Position numbers and translations under genes: made by a program
Part shown: in pieces, positions 50,067 to 57,505 of the stretch
Numbering within the stretch: position 1 is the first letter of the stretch
Layout: each line of letters starts with the position of its first letter
Assembly (NCBI GenBank): GCA_002840435.1
Contig: PHAT01000005.1
Location: forward strand, 410,460-474,459
Origin: Deltaproteobacteria bacterium HGW-Deltaproteobacteria-6
Lineage (GTDB): Bacteria; Desulfobacterota; Syntrophia; Syntrophales; Smithellaceae
DNA: 64,000 bases
Direction of reading: 5' to 3'
The notes under the pieces: generated by a model
What the model saw: only the letters and a program-made list of their open reading frames with translations
Databases searched by the model: none
What the model was told of the DNA's origin: nothing

Positions 50067-50264
50067 ATGGACAGCGACAAAACATCTGTAAAAGAAAATG
50101 CGTTGGAGCGATGCGTTTCCGACTGTGAAAGAGCCGTCATCATTCATGCGCTGAGAAGAACAAACGGCGACAAGTCGAATGCCGCACGAATTCTGGGAAC
50201 AACAAAGCGCGTTTTGGCGGGTAAGATCCATAAATATGAGATCGATTGTACGCAATTCGAATAA
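50067..50264 (+). CDS. Free-standing Fis-type helix-turn-helix protein
   Basis: The ATG at 50067 follows GAGG at 8 bases; an upstream TTG (50049) would overlap glnB. The 65-residue protein has CERAVIIHALRRTNGDKSNAARILGTTKRVLAGKIHKYEID. This is a Fis/NifA-type DNA-binding helix-turn-helix and has no AAA+ or other domain. Its GDKSNAARILGTTKR stretch closely parallels the C-terminus of the NifA-type regulator at 57506 ([15 protein letters not shown]). It may bind the same sites. Its function is unknown. Confidence 0.8.
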   Translation: MDSDKTSVKENALERCVSDCERAVIIHALRRTNGDKSNAARILGTTKRVLAGKIHKYEIDCTQFE

Positions 50265-50292
50265 GAATAAATCATAAGGAGAAATAAAAACA

Positions 50293-51168
50293 ATGAAAAG
50301 AAACCTCAAAGCAATAACAGCAACGGTTTTGCTGGCAATGTTCCTGGTATCATCTCCGCTGACGGCCCGGGCGGCGGAAGAACCCAAACCGGCAGAGAAA
50401 AAACAGGAAGAAGCAAAGGTGACAGGCGAGGTCGCAGCCAGTGTCTTAAGCGCCTATATCTGGAGAGGTCAGGAAATGACGCGCCACAGTGCGGTGATTC
50501 AACCTGCTCTAACGGCAAGCTATAAGGATTTTACCGCTAATATCTGGGGTAACCTGGATACCAGTCCCTACGGCGCAGCGGGTCAAAACTATTCGTCTCA
50601 GCATACGGAAACGGATATTACCCTTTCCTATTCGCGAAAGTTCGGCATAGTGCAGGCAGGCGCCGGATACATTTACTATGCCCTGGCCGCTCCTTATTCG
50701 GGGGCCACGGACCCGCTTGATTCTCAGGAAATATTTGTCTCTCTGGGTCTGGATACGATTCTGGCGCCCACACTGACGGTTTACAAGGAAATCGATCATT
50801 ATCATCAGTGGTATGTGCTGCTTGGAGTTTCCCACACGTTTGCCCTGCATGAGAAGATCGGGTTGAAACTGGCGGCAACCGCAAGCTATCTGAAAAGCGA
50901 AGATGCGGCAACGTACGCGAAATATGATGGTGATTCATTGGCAACGGCGGAAAAGTTCAACAACTTTCATGACGCGACGGTCTCGGTTTCTCTGCCGGTT
51001 GCGGTGGCTAAGCATATCACGATCACGCCGCTTGTGACTTACGTTTTTCCGCTGTCCAACGATGCAAAATATGAGATGAAAGCCCGCGGACTGCAGGGTG
51101 TGTCCGCCCCGTCCGACAGGGGTAGTTCATTCCTGTACGGCGGAATAACATTAAGTTTCGCATTTTAA
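50293..51168 (+). CDS. Outer-membrane beta-barrel (porin-like) protein
   Basis: This 291-residue protein has a signal peptide cut near TARAAEE, a short Lys/Glu linker, and alternating beta strands. It ends in aromatic FLYGGITLSFAF, typical of an outer-membrane barrel. AYIWRGQEM near the start and the length suggest a TorF-like porin family. It lies 28 bases after the HTH gene in the amt-glnB run, so it may admit ammonium or small nitrogen compounds. Confidence 0.75.
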   Translation: MKRNLKAITATVLLAMFLVSSPLTARAAEEPKPAEKKQEEAKVTGEVAASVLSAYIWRGQEMTRHSAVIQPALTASYKDFTANIWGNLDTSPYGAAGQNYSSQHTETDITLSYSRKFGIVQAGAGYIYYALAAPYSGATDPLDSQEIFVSLGLDTILAPTLTVYKEIDHYHQWYVLLGVSHTFALHEKIGLKLAATASYLKSEDAATYAKYDGDSLATAEKFNNFHDATVSVSLPVAVAKHITITPLVTYVFPLSNDAKYEMKARGLQGVSAPSDRGSSFLYGGITLSFAF

Positions 51169-51183
51169 GAGTTGATGTTCCGG

Positions 51184-51223
51184 AGCCGCTGCAGTTTATC
51201 AGGAAGAAATTGCAGCGGCTTTT
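51184..51223 (+). terminator. Terminator after the porin gene
   Basis: A 14-bp stem (51184-51197 with 51207-51220, one G-U pair, core AGCCGCTGCA) is followed by TTTTC, 16 bases after the porin stop. The following stretch to 51449 shows no gene. Confidence 0.85.
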
Positions 51224-51449
51224 CTCGCTTTGATTAAAATACAGTCCCTGACCCGGGGAAGAAAGCGTTGGCTTGTATAAAACAAAAATTGACGAATGGC
51301 GTCCGGCTGCTGAAGTCATCGGAATTGCGGTTTATCGGCCAAGTCATGCGGATGATCGGCAATTTTGTCCGGCAGAAGCAGGAATGATTTGATCGTTGCT
51401 TTTGCCGTTTTGTGAATTTGCCGGATTCTTATGTTTTGAGGAGATTCAA

Positions 51450-52700
51450 TTGACAAATGATCATTTCAACCTCTCACTTTCGATGCTGAAAGATATTATT
51501 TCAGAAGAAAAAATCTTTGTCGAATTCCAATCAATTTTGTCAGCGCGCAATCATTTGATCGTCGGGACCGAGGGTTTAATTCGGGGTAAAACAGAAGAGG
51601 GGATGATGATTCCGCCAATGGTCCTGTTTGATGCCGCCCGGGATTATGGTTTGACTCTGGAGCTGGACCGCCTCTGCCGGGAGAAAGTTTTAGCCGGTTT
51701 CAGCGGCGTTCATTGCGTCCAGCATAACCGTCTGCTGTTTCTTAATCTCGAAACGTCTTTTATATCCTCCAGGATCGTAGGATCGGGATACCTCCTTGAT
51801 CAGGTTGCGAGACATGGCATTCCTCCTGCCAATATTGTCATAGAAATCGTGGAATCGAAGACGGAAGATGACAAATCTCTGCTGCAATTTGTCAATGCCT
51901 ACCGTGCCTGCGGCTTCAATATTGCTCTTGATGATGTGGGAACGGGCCACTCCAATTTTGACCGGATATCCCGACTCAGGCCAAATATCATCAAGGTTGA
52001 CCGGTCCATCATCAGTGGAATGGCGACAAACTATTTTAAGCAGGAAATATTTAAATCCCTGTCCAACTTATCCAAAAACATCGGCTGCCTTACTCTGTCG
52101 GAAGGTGTGGAAACGCAGGAAGAAGTCCTCTGCAGTATTGAATACGGCGCCGATCTGTTGCAGGGATATTTTTTCTCCCGGCCAAAGCACATCAATCGTG
52201 ATGAGTCGAAGGAGGAAGAGCGAAAACTTGAGGATCTTCTGATGATGTTCAAGATGAAGCAGATTGATTTCGTGAGGACGAGACGAATTCAAAATCAACA
52301 GTACCACAAGACGGTCCGGAGGCTCATCAGAAAAATACAGGGAAAATCGCTTGAGGAGGTGAATGCCCTGCTCCGGAGTTTCATAAATGAGTCAGACACC
52401 ATTGATGCGCTTTATATTACCGACTATGAAGGCATCCAGATAACGGATACCGTCATGAAAACAAATGATCGTAAAATCATCAATCCGGTTTTTCGGGCAA
52501 CAAACAAAAATGAGAACCTGTCGCACAAGGACTACGTGTATCAATTGATCAATACGGATATCAGCCATTATACGACGGACCGCTATATATCATTTGCCAC
52601 GGGCAATCATTGCGTGACCTTGAGTCGTTCATTCAAAGGCGATCAAAACCGCCCTTGCATATTATGTACGGATTTTCTGGTTCGTGACACGAATAAGTAA
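51450..52700 (+). CDS. EAL-domain c-di-GMP phosphodiesterase with C-terminal sensor-like domain
   Basis: The TTG at 51450 follows GGAGAT. The 416-residue protein has an EAL domain with EGLIRG in place of EALxR, NLETSF, VIEIVES, DDVGTGHSNFDRI, KVDRS and EGVETQEE, so the metal and general-base residues appear kept. A C-terminal PAS/Cache-like domain (DALYITDYEGIQITDTV ... YISFATGNHCVTLSRSFKG) follows, as in the YkuI-type EAL proteins. There is no membrane segment. The next gene carries a similar C-terminal domain. Confidence 0.85.
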   Translation: MTNDHFNLSLSMLKDIISEEKIFVEFQSILSARNHLIVGTEGLIRGKTEEGMMIPPMVLFDAARDYGLTLELDRLCREKVLAGFSGVHCVQHNRLLFLNLETSFISSRIVGSGYLLDQVARHGIPPANIVIEIVESKTEDDKSLLQFVNAYRACGFNIALDDVGTGHSNFDRISRLRPNIIKVDRSIISGMATNYFKQEIFKSLSNLSKNIGCLTLSEGVETQEEVLCSIEYGADLLQGYFFSRPKHINRDESKEEERKLEDLLMMFKMKQIDFVRTRRIQNQQYHKTVRRLIRKIQGKSLEEVNALLRSFINESDTIDALYITDYEGIQITDTVMKTNDRKIINPVFRATNKNENLSHKDYVYQLINTDISHYTTDRYISFATGNHCVTLSRSFKGDQNRPCILCTDFLVRDTNK

Positions 52701-52772
52701 TGAATATTTCTTGCTGCTTACAACCGGCAGAATCGCTTTTTCCATAAAGAACTTGCAAAGGAGGGAAAATTT

Positions 52773-53909
52773 ATGAAGCGATGGAATGAACTATTTGTTA
52801 AGGTAATTCCAGAGGGGAAAATAAATACAATGATGCCCGGTCCTGAAACTTCAACACAAAGGATGAGCATGCCTTGCGGACGGAGGAAATCGTTGCAGCG
52901 CTTGGACAATATTGCCGTGGCAGGATTGCAGTTGGCGTCTTTAGGGCCGCAATTGGCGGGTTTGGCTGCTGAAATGGAAAAACATGCGCGATGTCAGGCA
53001 GAACAAGCTGCCGTTATATCCGGAGTTATGGGGAGATTTACCAACGATCTCAATGATGCCGTGTTGCAATTGCGCGCTTCGTCGGGGGATGTGGCCAATG
53101 CGCTGGGCACGGTTTCACGCATCGCACAACATACCCGGATTATTTCCATCAATGCCAGTATTGAAGCCGCAAGAGCCGGCGAACATGGCCGTGCCTTCGG
53201 TGTCGTTGTGGATGAGGTGCAACGTCTTGCAAACAGGACCGGCAATACGACGGATGCTATTACGGATTGTATTCACGGCATGCAACAGAGCATCATGCAG
53301 GTTGCTGTTGTCGCAGGCAGCGATATAGCGGCGGGCGAGATAAAGAAGAATACAGTTGATGCCGTTAACTGTCAGATACAGGGTATGGTGCATTCTGTGA
53401 ATGAGCAACTGGGCAGTGCCGAATGTCTTCAGCTTCTCGGCGATCAAATTAATGGACATACCGAACGCCTTATTCTCGATTTAGGAACCTTTCGTTTCGC
53501 CGCTCACGAGCGGGCGGAAAACGAAGTAGCCCGAATGCTTCCCTTTCTTGATGCACATATCGGAGAGCGGCAGTATTGCGAAAAACTTTTCGAGAGGTGG
53601 TTGGGCGAATGCCCTTCATTTGAATTGTTATATATCACCGATGGCCGAGGCCGCCAGTATGTTGATAACATAACCTCACGAGACGGCAAGGTAATGCACG
53701 ATCCGGCAGGCTATGACCGGGATTGGTCCAGGCGGCCCTGGTATCTGGATGCCATTCACAATAATGAAATTCACTCCACCGACATTTACCGTTCGACAGC
53801 AACAGGAGACTTTTGTTTTACGGTTGCCTATGCATTTCGTGATGCCCGGAAAAACGTTCGTGGAGTGGTCGGAGCAGATGTTAATTTTAAGAGGCTGATT
53901 GAGCATTAG
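52773..53909 (+). CDS. Cytoplasmic methyl-accepting chemotaxis-type protein with C-terminal sensor-like domain
   Basis: This 378-residue protein starts after AAAGGAGGG. The signalling tip (residues about 110-170) reads RIAQHTRIISINASIEAARAGEHGRAFGVVVDEVQRLA, a divergent form of the usual QTNLLALNAAIEAARAGE. The C-terminal 110 residues are a Cache-like fold (LLYITDGRGRQYVDNI ... YDRDWSRRPWYLDAI ... GVVGADVNFKRL). There is no membrane helix. It resembles the preceding EAL gene in having an intracellular sensor-like end. Confidence 0.85.
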   Translation: MKRWNELFVKVIPEGKINTMMPGPETSTQRMSMPCGRRKSLQRLDNIAVAGLQLASLGPQLAGLAAEMEKHARCQAEQAAVISGVMGRFTNDLNDAVLQLRASSGDVANALGTVSRIAQHTRIISINASIEAARAGEHGRAFGVVVDEVQRLANRTGNTTDAITDCIHGMQQSIMQVAVVAGSDIAAGEIKKNTVDAVNCQIQGMVHSVNEQLGSAECLQLLGDQINGHTERLILDLGTFRFAAHERAENEVARMLPFLDAHIGERQYCEKLFERWLGECPSFELLYITDGRGRQYVDNITSRDGKVMHDPAGYDRDWSRRPWYLDAIHNNEIHSTDIYRSTATGDFCFTVAYAFRDARKNVRGVVGADVNFKRLIEH

Positions 53910-53965
53910 CTGATAATTTGGTTAATATTAAAACATAAAATATGAATTTGAAGGGGAAAGGGCAT

Positions 53966-54655
53966 ATGCGCGCACACTATTTACAGCACGTTCCGTTTGA
54001 AGGTCTTGGCAGCATCGAACCCTGGCTGAAAGCGGCCGGGTGCGAAATAACCCGTACCAGGTTTTTTGAATCAACCAGACTCCCTGATCTGGAAAAGATA
54101 GACCTGCTTGTGGTGATGGGCGGTCCAATGAGTGTCAATGATGAAGTCGCATTTCCCTGGCTCGTTTCCGAAAAACGATTCATTCGCGAAGCCATCGGCT
54201 CGGGAAAGGCGGTTCTGGGCATTTGTCTTGGCGCGCAGTTGATCGCCAGCGCGGCAGGAGCCCGCGTATACAGAAATAACGTGAAAGAAATCGGATGGTT
54301 TCCAATTTACGGGATGCTATCAGATGACGCGTCTTTTTTTAGTTTTCCGCAGTCCATAAACGTTTTCCATTGGCATGGGGACACATTTGATTTGCCTTCG
54401 GGAGCGACGCGGCTGGCGAAAAGCGACGGATGCACCAACCAGGCATTTCAACTCGGCAGATCGGTTATCGGGTTGCAGTTTCATCTGGAAACCACACCCA
54501 AAGCGTTACAGGAAATAGTTTTTAACGGTCGAGATGAATTGATACCTGCGCAGTATATACAGACGAAAGAGGAAATCCTGTCAGCCAAACCCGATGAATA
54601 TACATCAATAAATCACCTGATGGACAATGTCCTCACTTTTCTGAGCAGAACGTGA
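53966..54655 (+). CDS. Class I glutamine amidotransferase-like protein
   Basis: The ATG at 53966 follows AAGGGG; an upstream ATG (53942) has no ribosome site. This 229-residue protein has VVMGGPMSVND, the nucleophile in VLGICLGAQLIAS and the catalytic His-Glu in GLQFHLETT. It resembles GMP-synthase-like stand-alone GATases. Its synthase partner is unknown. Confidence 0.85.
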   Translation: MRAHYLQHVPFEGLGSIEPWLKAAGCEITRTRFFESTRLPDLEKIDLLVVMGGPMSVNDEVAFPWLVSEKRFIREAIGSGKAVLGICLGAQLIASAAGARVYRNNVKEIGWFPIYGMLSDDASFFSFPQSINVFHWHGDTFDLPSGATRLAKSDGCTNQAFQLGRSVIGLQFHLETTPKALQEIVFNGRDELIPAQYIQTKEEILSAKPDEYTSINHLMDNVLTFLSRT

Positions 54656-54658
54656 TGA

Positions 54659-55036
54659 TTACTCTTTCCTCTTTTCATCAATATCACCGGGATACATCAT
54701 GGCTGACGGACCCTGCTCGCGCGTGCGGACGCGGATGACATCCTCAACAGGCGTAACAAAGATAATACCGTCGCCCGTTTCGCCCGTATAAGCCGATTTG
54801 AGAATTGCCTCCAGCGCTGCATCCAGGTTGCGTTTGTTCAAAACGATGTTCATCTGGATTTTGGGAAGCATGTTGACCTGATAGGTTCCGGCGCGTCCGA
54901 CCAGTTGAACGCCTCCCTGGCGGCCATGGCCCCGCACTTCAAACGTGTTCATGCCCACAATTCCTATTTCCCTGAGGGCGTCGATAACATCGTTTACTTT
55001 ATCTTCGCGAATGATCGCTTCGATCTTTTTCAGCAT
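54659..55036 (-). CDS. glnB: PII nitrogen regulator (second copy), with Tyr51 equivalent
   Basis: This 125-residue protein has the PII fold, with GHGRQGGVQLVGRAGTYQV in the T-loop. The Tyr in TYQV aligns with Tyr51 of E. coli PII, unlike the other two copies in this window. The C-terminal site GDGIIFVTPVEDVIRVRTRE is complete. It follows amt2 on the minus strand with a 56-base gap. The extra C-terminal tail (MMYPGDIDEKRKE) is unusual. Confidence 0.93.
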   Translation of the reverse strand: MLKKIEAIIREDKVNDVIDALREIGIVGMNTFEVRGHGRQGGVQLVGRAGTYQVNMLPKIQMNIVLNKRNLDAALEAILKSAYTGETGDGIIFVTPVEDVIRVRTREQGPSAMMYPGDIDEKRKE

Positions 55037-55092
55037 GGTAAAATCTCCAATTAAAATTCAATACAGACCAGGCCGCGCATAGAATCCGCAGC

Positions 55093-56319
55093 CTATGAAT
55101 ATGATCTTTCTCCGTGTGAACTGATATCCAGCCCCACTTCTTCTTCAATCGGGGTGACCCGCAATCCGATGCTCACATGAAGCACCTTGGCAAGCACATA
55201 GGTCACCGAGAAGGAAAAAACGATGGTGACAATCACGGCGATGAGCTGAATGCCGAGCTGGGCGGGGTTGCCGAAAAACAAACCATTGGCTCCGTCGGCG
55301 TTGACGGCCACGGTGGCGAATAATCCCGTGGCAATGGTGCCCCAGGTGCTGGCCATGCCGTGGCACGCCCAGACATCCAGGGATTCATCCAGCTTGCGTT
55401 GATCCCGGAAACGCATCGCATAATAGGAAAGGGGCGCGGCTACCGCTCCGATCAGCATGGCAGTCAAAGGCGTGATGTAACCGCAGGCGGGCGTCACCGC
55501 TGCCAGACCGACCACCATGCCTGTCGCAATTCCCAGGGTGCTTGGTCTGCCGTCCAACCAGGAAAGCAGCATCCAGACCAGGCCGGCGGTGGCCGCGGAG
55601 GTATTGGTCGTCACCAGAGCGTTTACCGCCACACCGTTTGCGCCAAGGGCGCTGCCTGCATTAAAGCCGAACCAGCCGACCCACAGCAATCCGGTTCCCA
55701 GGACCGTCAGCGGAATATTGTTCGGCTCCATCGAAACATTGCCATGGCCTTTGCGCGGACCGATGACCAGGGCAAACGCCAAAGCCGAAAAACCCGCGGC
55801 GATATGCACAACCGTCCCGCCGGCAAAATCGAGGACGCCCATTTCCTTGAGCCACCCTCCCTGCCCCCAGACCCAGTGGCAGAGAGGATCATAGACCAGC
55901 GTTGCCCAGAGCAGGCTGAACAGCAGGAAGCTCTTGAATTTTACTCGCTCCACAAAGGCGCCCGTAATTAACGCAGGCGTAATGACGGCAAACATCATCT
56001 GAAAGGAGGCAAAAAGTTCATGAGGGATGGTCTTGGCGTAAGCCGCATTCGGCTGGGCTCCGACCCCCTGAAAGCCCAGGAAATCCAGCCCTCCGATCAA
56101 TCCGCCGATGGTCGGGCCGAAGGACAGAGAATAGCCGTAAAGCACCCACTGAACGCCGATCAGAGACATGAAAACATAGCTCAAAGTTAAAGTCGAAAGA
56201 ACATTTTTTCTTCTGACCATACCGCCATAAAAAAACGCCAGAGCCGGCGTCATCAAAAGAACAAGAGAACAACACACTAAAATCCAGGCTGTGTCACCCG
56301 CGCTGATTTGAACACCCAT
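55093..56319 (-). CDS. amt: Ammonium transporter Amt (second copy)
   Basis: The start is set at 56319 (MGVQISAGDTAW), preceded by GGGAGG at about 11 bases. An in-frame codon at 56367 would lie inside the sigma-54 promoter at 56364-56378. The 408-residue protein has TPALAFFYGGMVRRKNVLS, AVITPALITGAFVERVKFKSFLLF, the pore histidine in HIAAGFSAL and another in CHGMASTWGTIATG. It is cotranscribed with glnB2. PII proteins probably gate it. Confidence 0.94.
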   Translation of the reverse strand: MGVQISAGDTAWILVCCSLVLLMTPALAFFYGGMVRRKNVLSTLTLSYVFMSLIGVQWVLYGYSLSFGPTIGGLIGGLDFLGFQGVGAQPNAAYAKTIPHELFASFQMMFAVITPALITGAFVERVKFKSFLLFSLLWATLVYDPLCHWVWGQGGWLKEMGVLDFAGGTVVHIAAGFSALAFALVIGPRKGHGNVSMEPNNIPLTVLGTGLLWVGWFGFNAGSALGANGVAVNALVTTNTSAATAGLVWMLLSWLDGRPSTLGIATGMVVGLAAVTPACGYITPLTAMLIGAVAAPLSYYAMRFRDQRKLDESLDVWACHGMASTWGTIATGLFATVAVNADGANGLFFGNPAQLGIQLIAVIVTIVFSFSVTYVLAKVLHVSIGLRVTPIEEEVGLDISSHGERSYS

Positions 56320-56363
56320 TATATTTATATTCCTCCCATTTAGAGATAAGATCCTACACAAGA

Positions 56364-56378
56364 GCAATTACCCTGCCA
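56364..56378 (-). promoter_or_regulatory. Sigma-54 promoter of amt2
   Basis: On the minus strand the sequence is TGGCAGGGTAATTGC, with GG and GC separated by 10 bases. It lies 45 bases upstream of the amt2 start at 56319. Confidence 0.75.
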
Positions 56379-56465
56379 TAATATAATAGCTATTAAATAC
56401 AAATTGTTACGTGAGTTATCGGCAAACGGAAGATTGCATATTTGTGCAGCTTGATGAATTGTGGA

Positions 56466-56475
56466 ACATAATTGT
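56466..56475. promoter_or_regulatory. ACA-N4-TGT site 4 (between amt2 and glnB3)
   Basis: The site reads GAACA-TAAT-TGTAG. Its centre is about 120 bases upstream of the amt2 start of transcription (minus strand). A related sequence, TGCATATTTGTGCA, lies at 56435-56448. Confidence 0.5.
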
Positions 56476-56551
56476 AGCTATTTATGAAGTCCTGACATTA
56501 GAAACAAGAGCATGATTTGCCACATTTTAGTTTGTTATTTCAGCAAATAAT

Positions 56552-56561
56552 ACAATATTGT
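56552..56561. promoter_or_regulatory. ACA-N4-TGT site 5 (upstream of the third PII gene)
   Basis: The site reads TACA-ATAT-TGTCC. Its centre lies about 100 bases upstream of the start predicted from the 56632 promoter, the same distance as site 3 from the amt1 promoter. Confidence 0.55.
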
Positions 56562-56631
56562 CCAAAGCCGCTTCCCCATTTATTCTTGAATACATCTGTA
56601 ATTACAGCAACTAATCAAAAATTCGCAGGGT

Positions 56632-56647
56632 CGGCACTATCCTTGCA
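56632..56647 (+). promoter_or_regulatory. Sigma-54 promoter of the third PII gene
   Basis: CGGCACTATCCTTGCA matches the sigma-54 consensus in GGCAC and TTGCA with the correct 10-base gap between GG and GC. It lies 117 bases before the start codon at 56764. Confidence 0.75.
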
Positions 56648-56763
56648 AAAAAACAGACGAGGTATGAGAGTATGTTTGAGAAATGCAGCCTCAGTTTTGA
56701 CCGCGATGGCGTTGGTCATTTGATGAGAAGATCGAGATTGTGATGGAGCGGACGGACTAAACT

Positions 56764-57048
56764 ATGAAATTTATCACCGCTATTATCCAACCGCACAGGC
56801 TGGACGCTGTTAAAAAGGAACTGGAGACCGTGGAAGTGAATCTGATGACGGTTACCAGCATCGCGAGGTCCGGACGGCAAAAAAACGTTATGGAGATCTG
56901 CCGTGGCGCAGGCAGATCAAGCGGTTTGCTGAACAAAATCCGGCTCGACATAACCATAAACGAAGGCTCTGTCGAGCCGGCGATTGAAGCCATTGTCAAA
57001 GGCGCCCATATCGATGCCACAGGTGAAGACAGGATATTTGTCGTCTAG
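56764..57048 (+). CDS. Truncated PII-like protein (third copy)
   Basis: The protein begins MKFITAIIQPHRLDAVKKELETVEVNLMTVTSI and is clearly PII over residues 1-94. It ends at VV after GEDRIF, about 18 residues short of the family. The C-terminal region that carries Arg101 and Arg103 for ATP binding is missing, Lys90 is Arg, Tyr46 is Cys and Tyr51 is Arg. The next bases after the stop do not resemble the lost end. Base pattern and the intact sigma-54 promoter argue that it is expressed. Confidence 0.8.
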   Translation: MKFITAIIQPHRLDAVKKELETVEVNLMTVTSIARSGRQKNVMEICRGAGRSSGLLNKIRLDITINEGSVEPAIEAIVKGAHIDATGEDRIFVV

Positions 57049-57165
57049 CTCATTATGATTGCGAAAAGGTGGATTAAAAAGCAATGAAAAACTAATCGGC
57101 ACCATCCTCTGATGATAACATCTCTATTATAGAGTCATCAATCCATCCGTGTTTAGTTTCTGTAC

Positions 57166-57239
57166 TGAGGGGTCGTCTAAAGGTAGGACAACAGGTTCTG
57201 GCCCTGTGAATTGAGGTTCGAGTCCTTGCCCCTCAGCCA
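57166..57239 (+). tRNA. tRNA-Gln (anticodon CUG)
   Basis: The 74-base cloverleaf includes the encoded CCA. The acceptor stem is TGAGGGG with CCCCTCA (7 bp), the D stem is GTCT with GGAC, the anticodon stem is ACAGG with CCTGT enclosing TTCTGGC (anticodon CTG), and the T stem is TGAGG with CCTTG around TTCGAGT. The last stem uses two G-U pairs. It sits between the third PII gene and the NifA-type regulator. It reads the codon CAG. Confidence 0.92.
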
Positions 57240-57357
57240 TATATCCCGTATAACCGGCTTCATTATCAATAATACTTTATTGCTTTCCCTCATACCGTGA
57301 GATGCCAATTCTGCGGACAGTGTTTCTGTCCGGTGAAGAAAAGCTGTGCATTTTTTT

Positions 57358-57367
57358 ACAATGTTGT
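57358..57367. promoter_or_regulatory. ACA-N4-TGT site 6 (upstream of the NifA-type regulator)
   Basis: The site reads TTACA-ATGT-TGTTCC, 8 bases before a possible sigma-54 -24 element. Such a position suggests autoregulation. Confidence 0.45.
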
Positions 57368-57374
57368 TCCAAAC

Positions 57375-57389
57375 TGGTTTGATATTTGC
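57375..57389 (+). promoter_or_regulatory. Possible sigma-54 promoter of the NifA-type regulator
   Basis: TGGTTTGATATTTGC has GG and GC spaced by 10 bases and a TTGC end, but the CAC part of the consensus is missing. It lies 117 bases upstream of the start. Confidence 0.4.
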
Positions 57390-57430
57390 GTATGTATGGC
57401 CAGAAGAACAAAATAATGATTGTCATTAGA

Positions 57431-57440
57431 ACAATTTTGT
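57431..57440. promoter_or_regulatory. ACA-N4-TGT site 7 (NifA-type regulator leader)
   Basis: The site reads GAACA-ATTT-TGTTCC, the most symmetric copy (GAACAATTTTGTTC). It lies 66 bases before the start codon, downstream of the possible promoter. Confidence 0.5.
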
Positions 57441-57505
57441 TCCATAATGACGGTAAAGATAGTCAGGCATAAAGATTAACCAACTCCATCCGAGGAAACG
57501 ACAAC

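Noticed and set aside
56664-56723. A 19-codon frame (MRVCLRNAASVLTAMALVI) in the leader of the third PII gene
   Set aside because: It starts very near the predicted transcription start, has no clear role, and could arise by chance.
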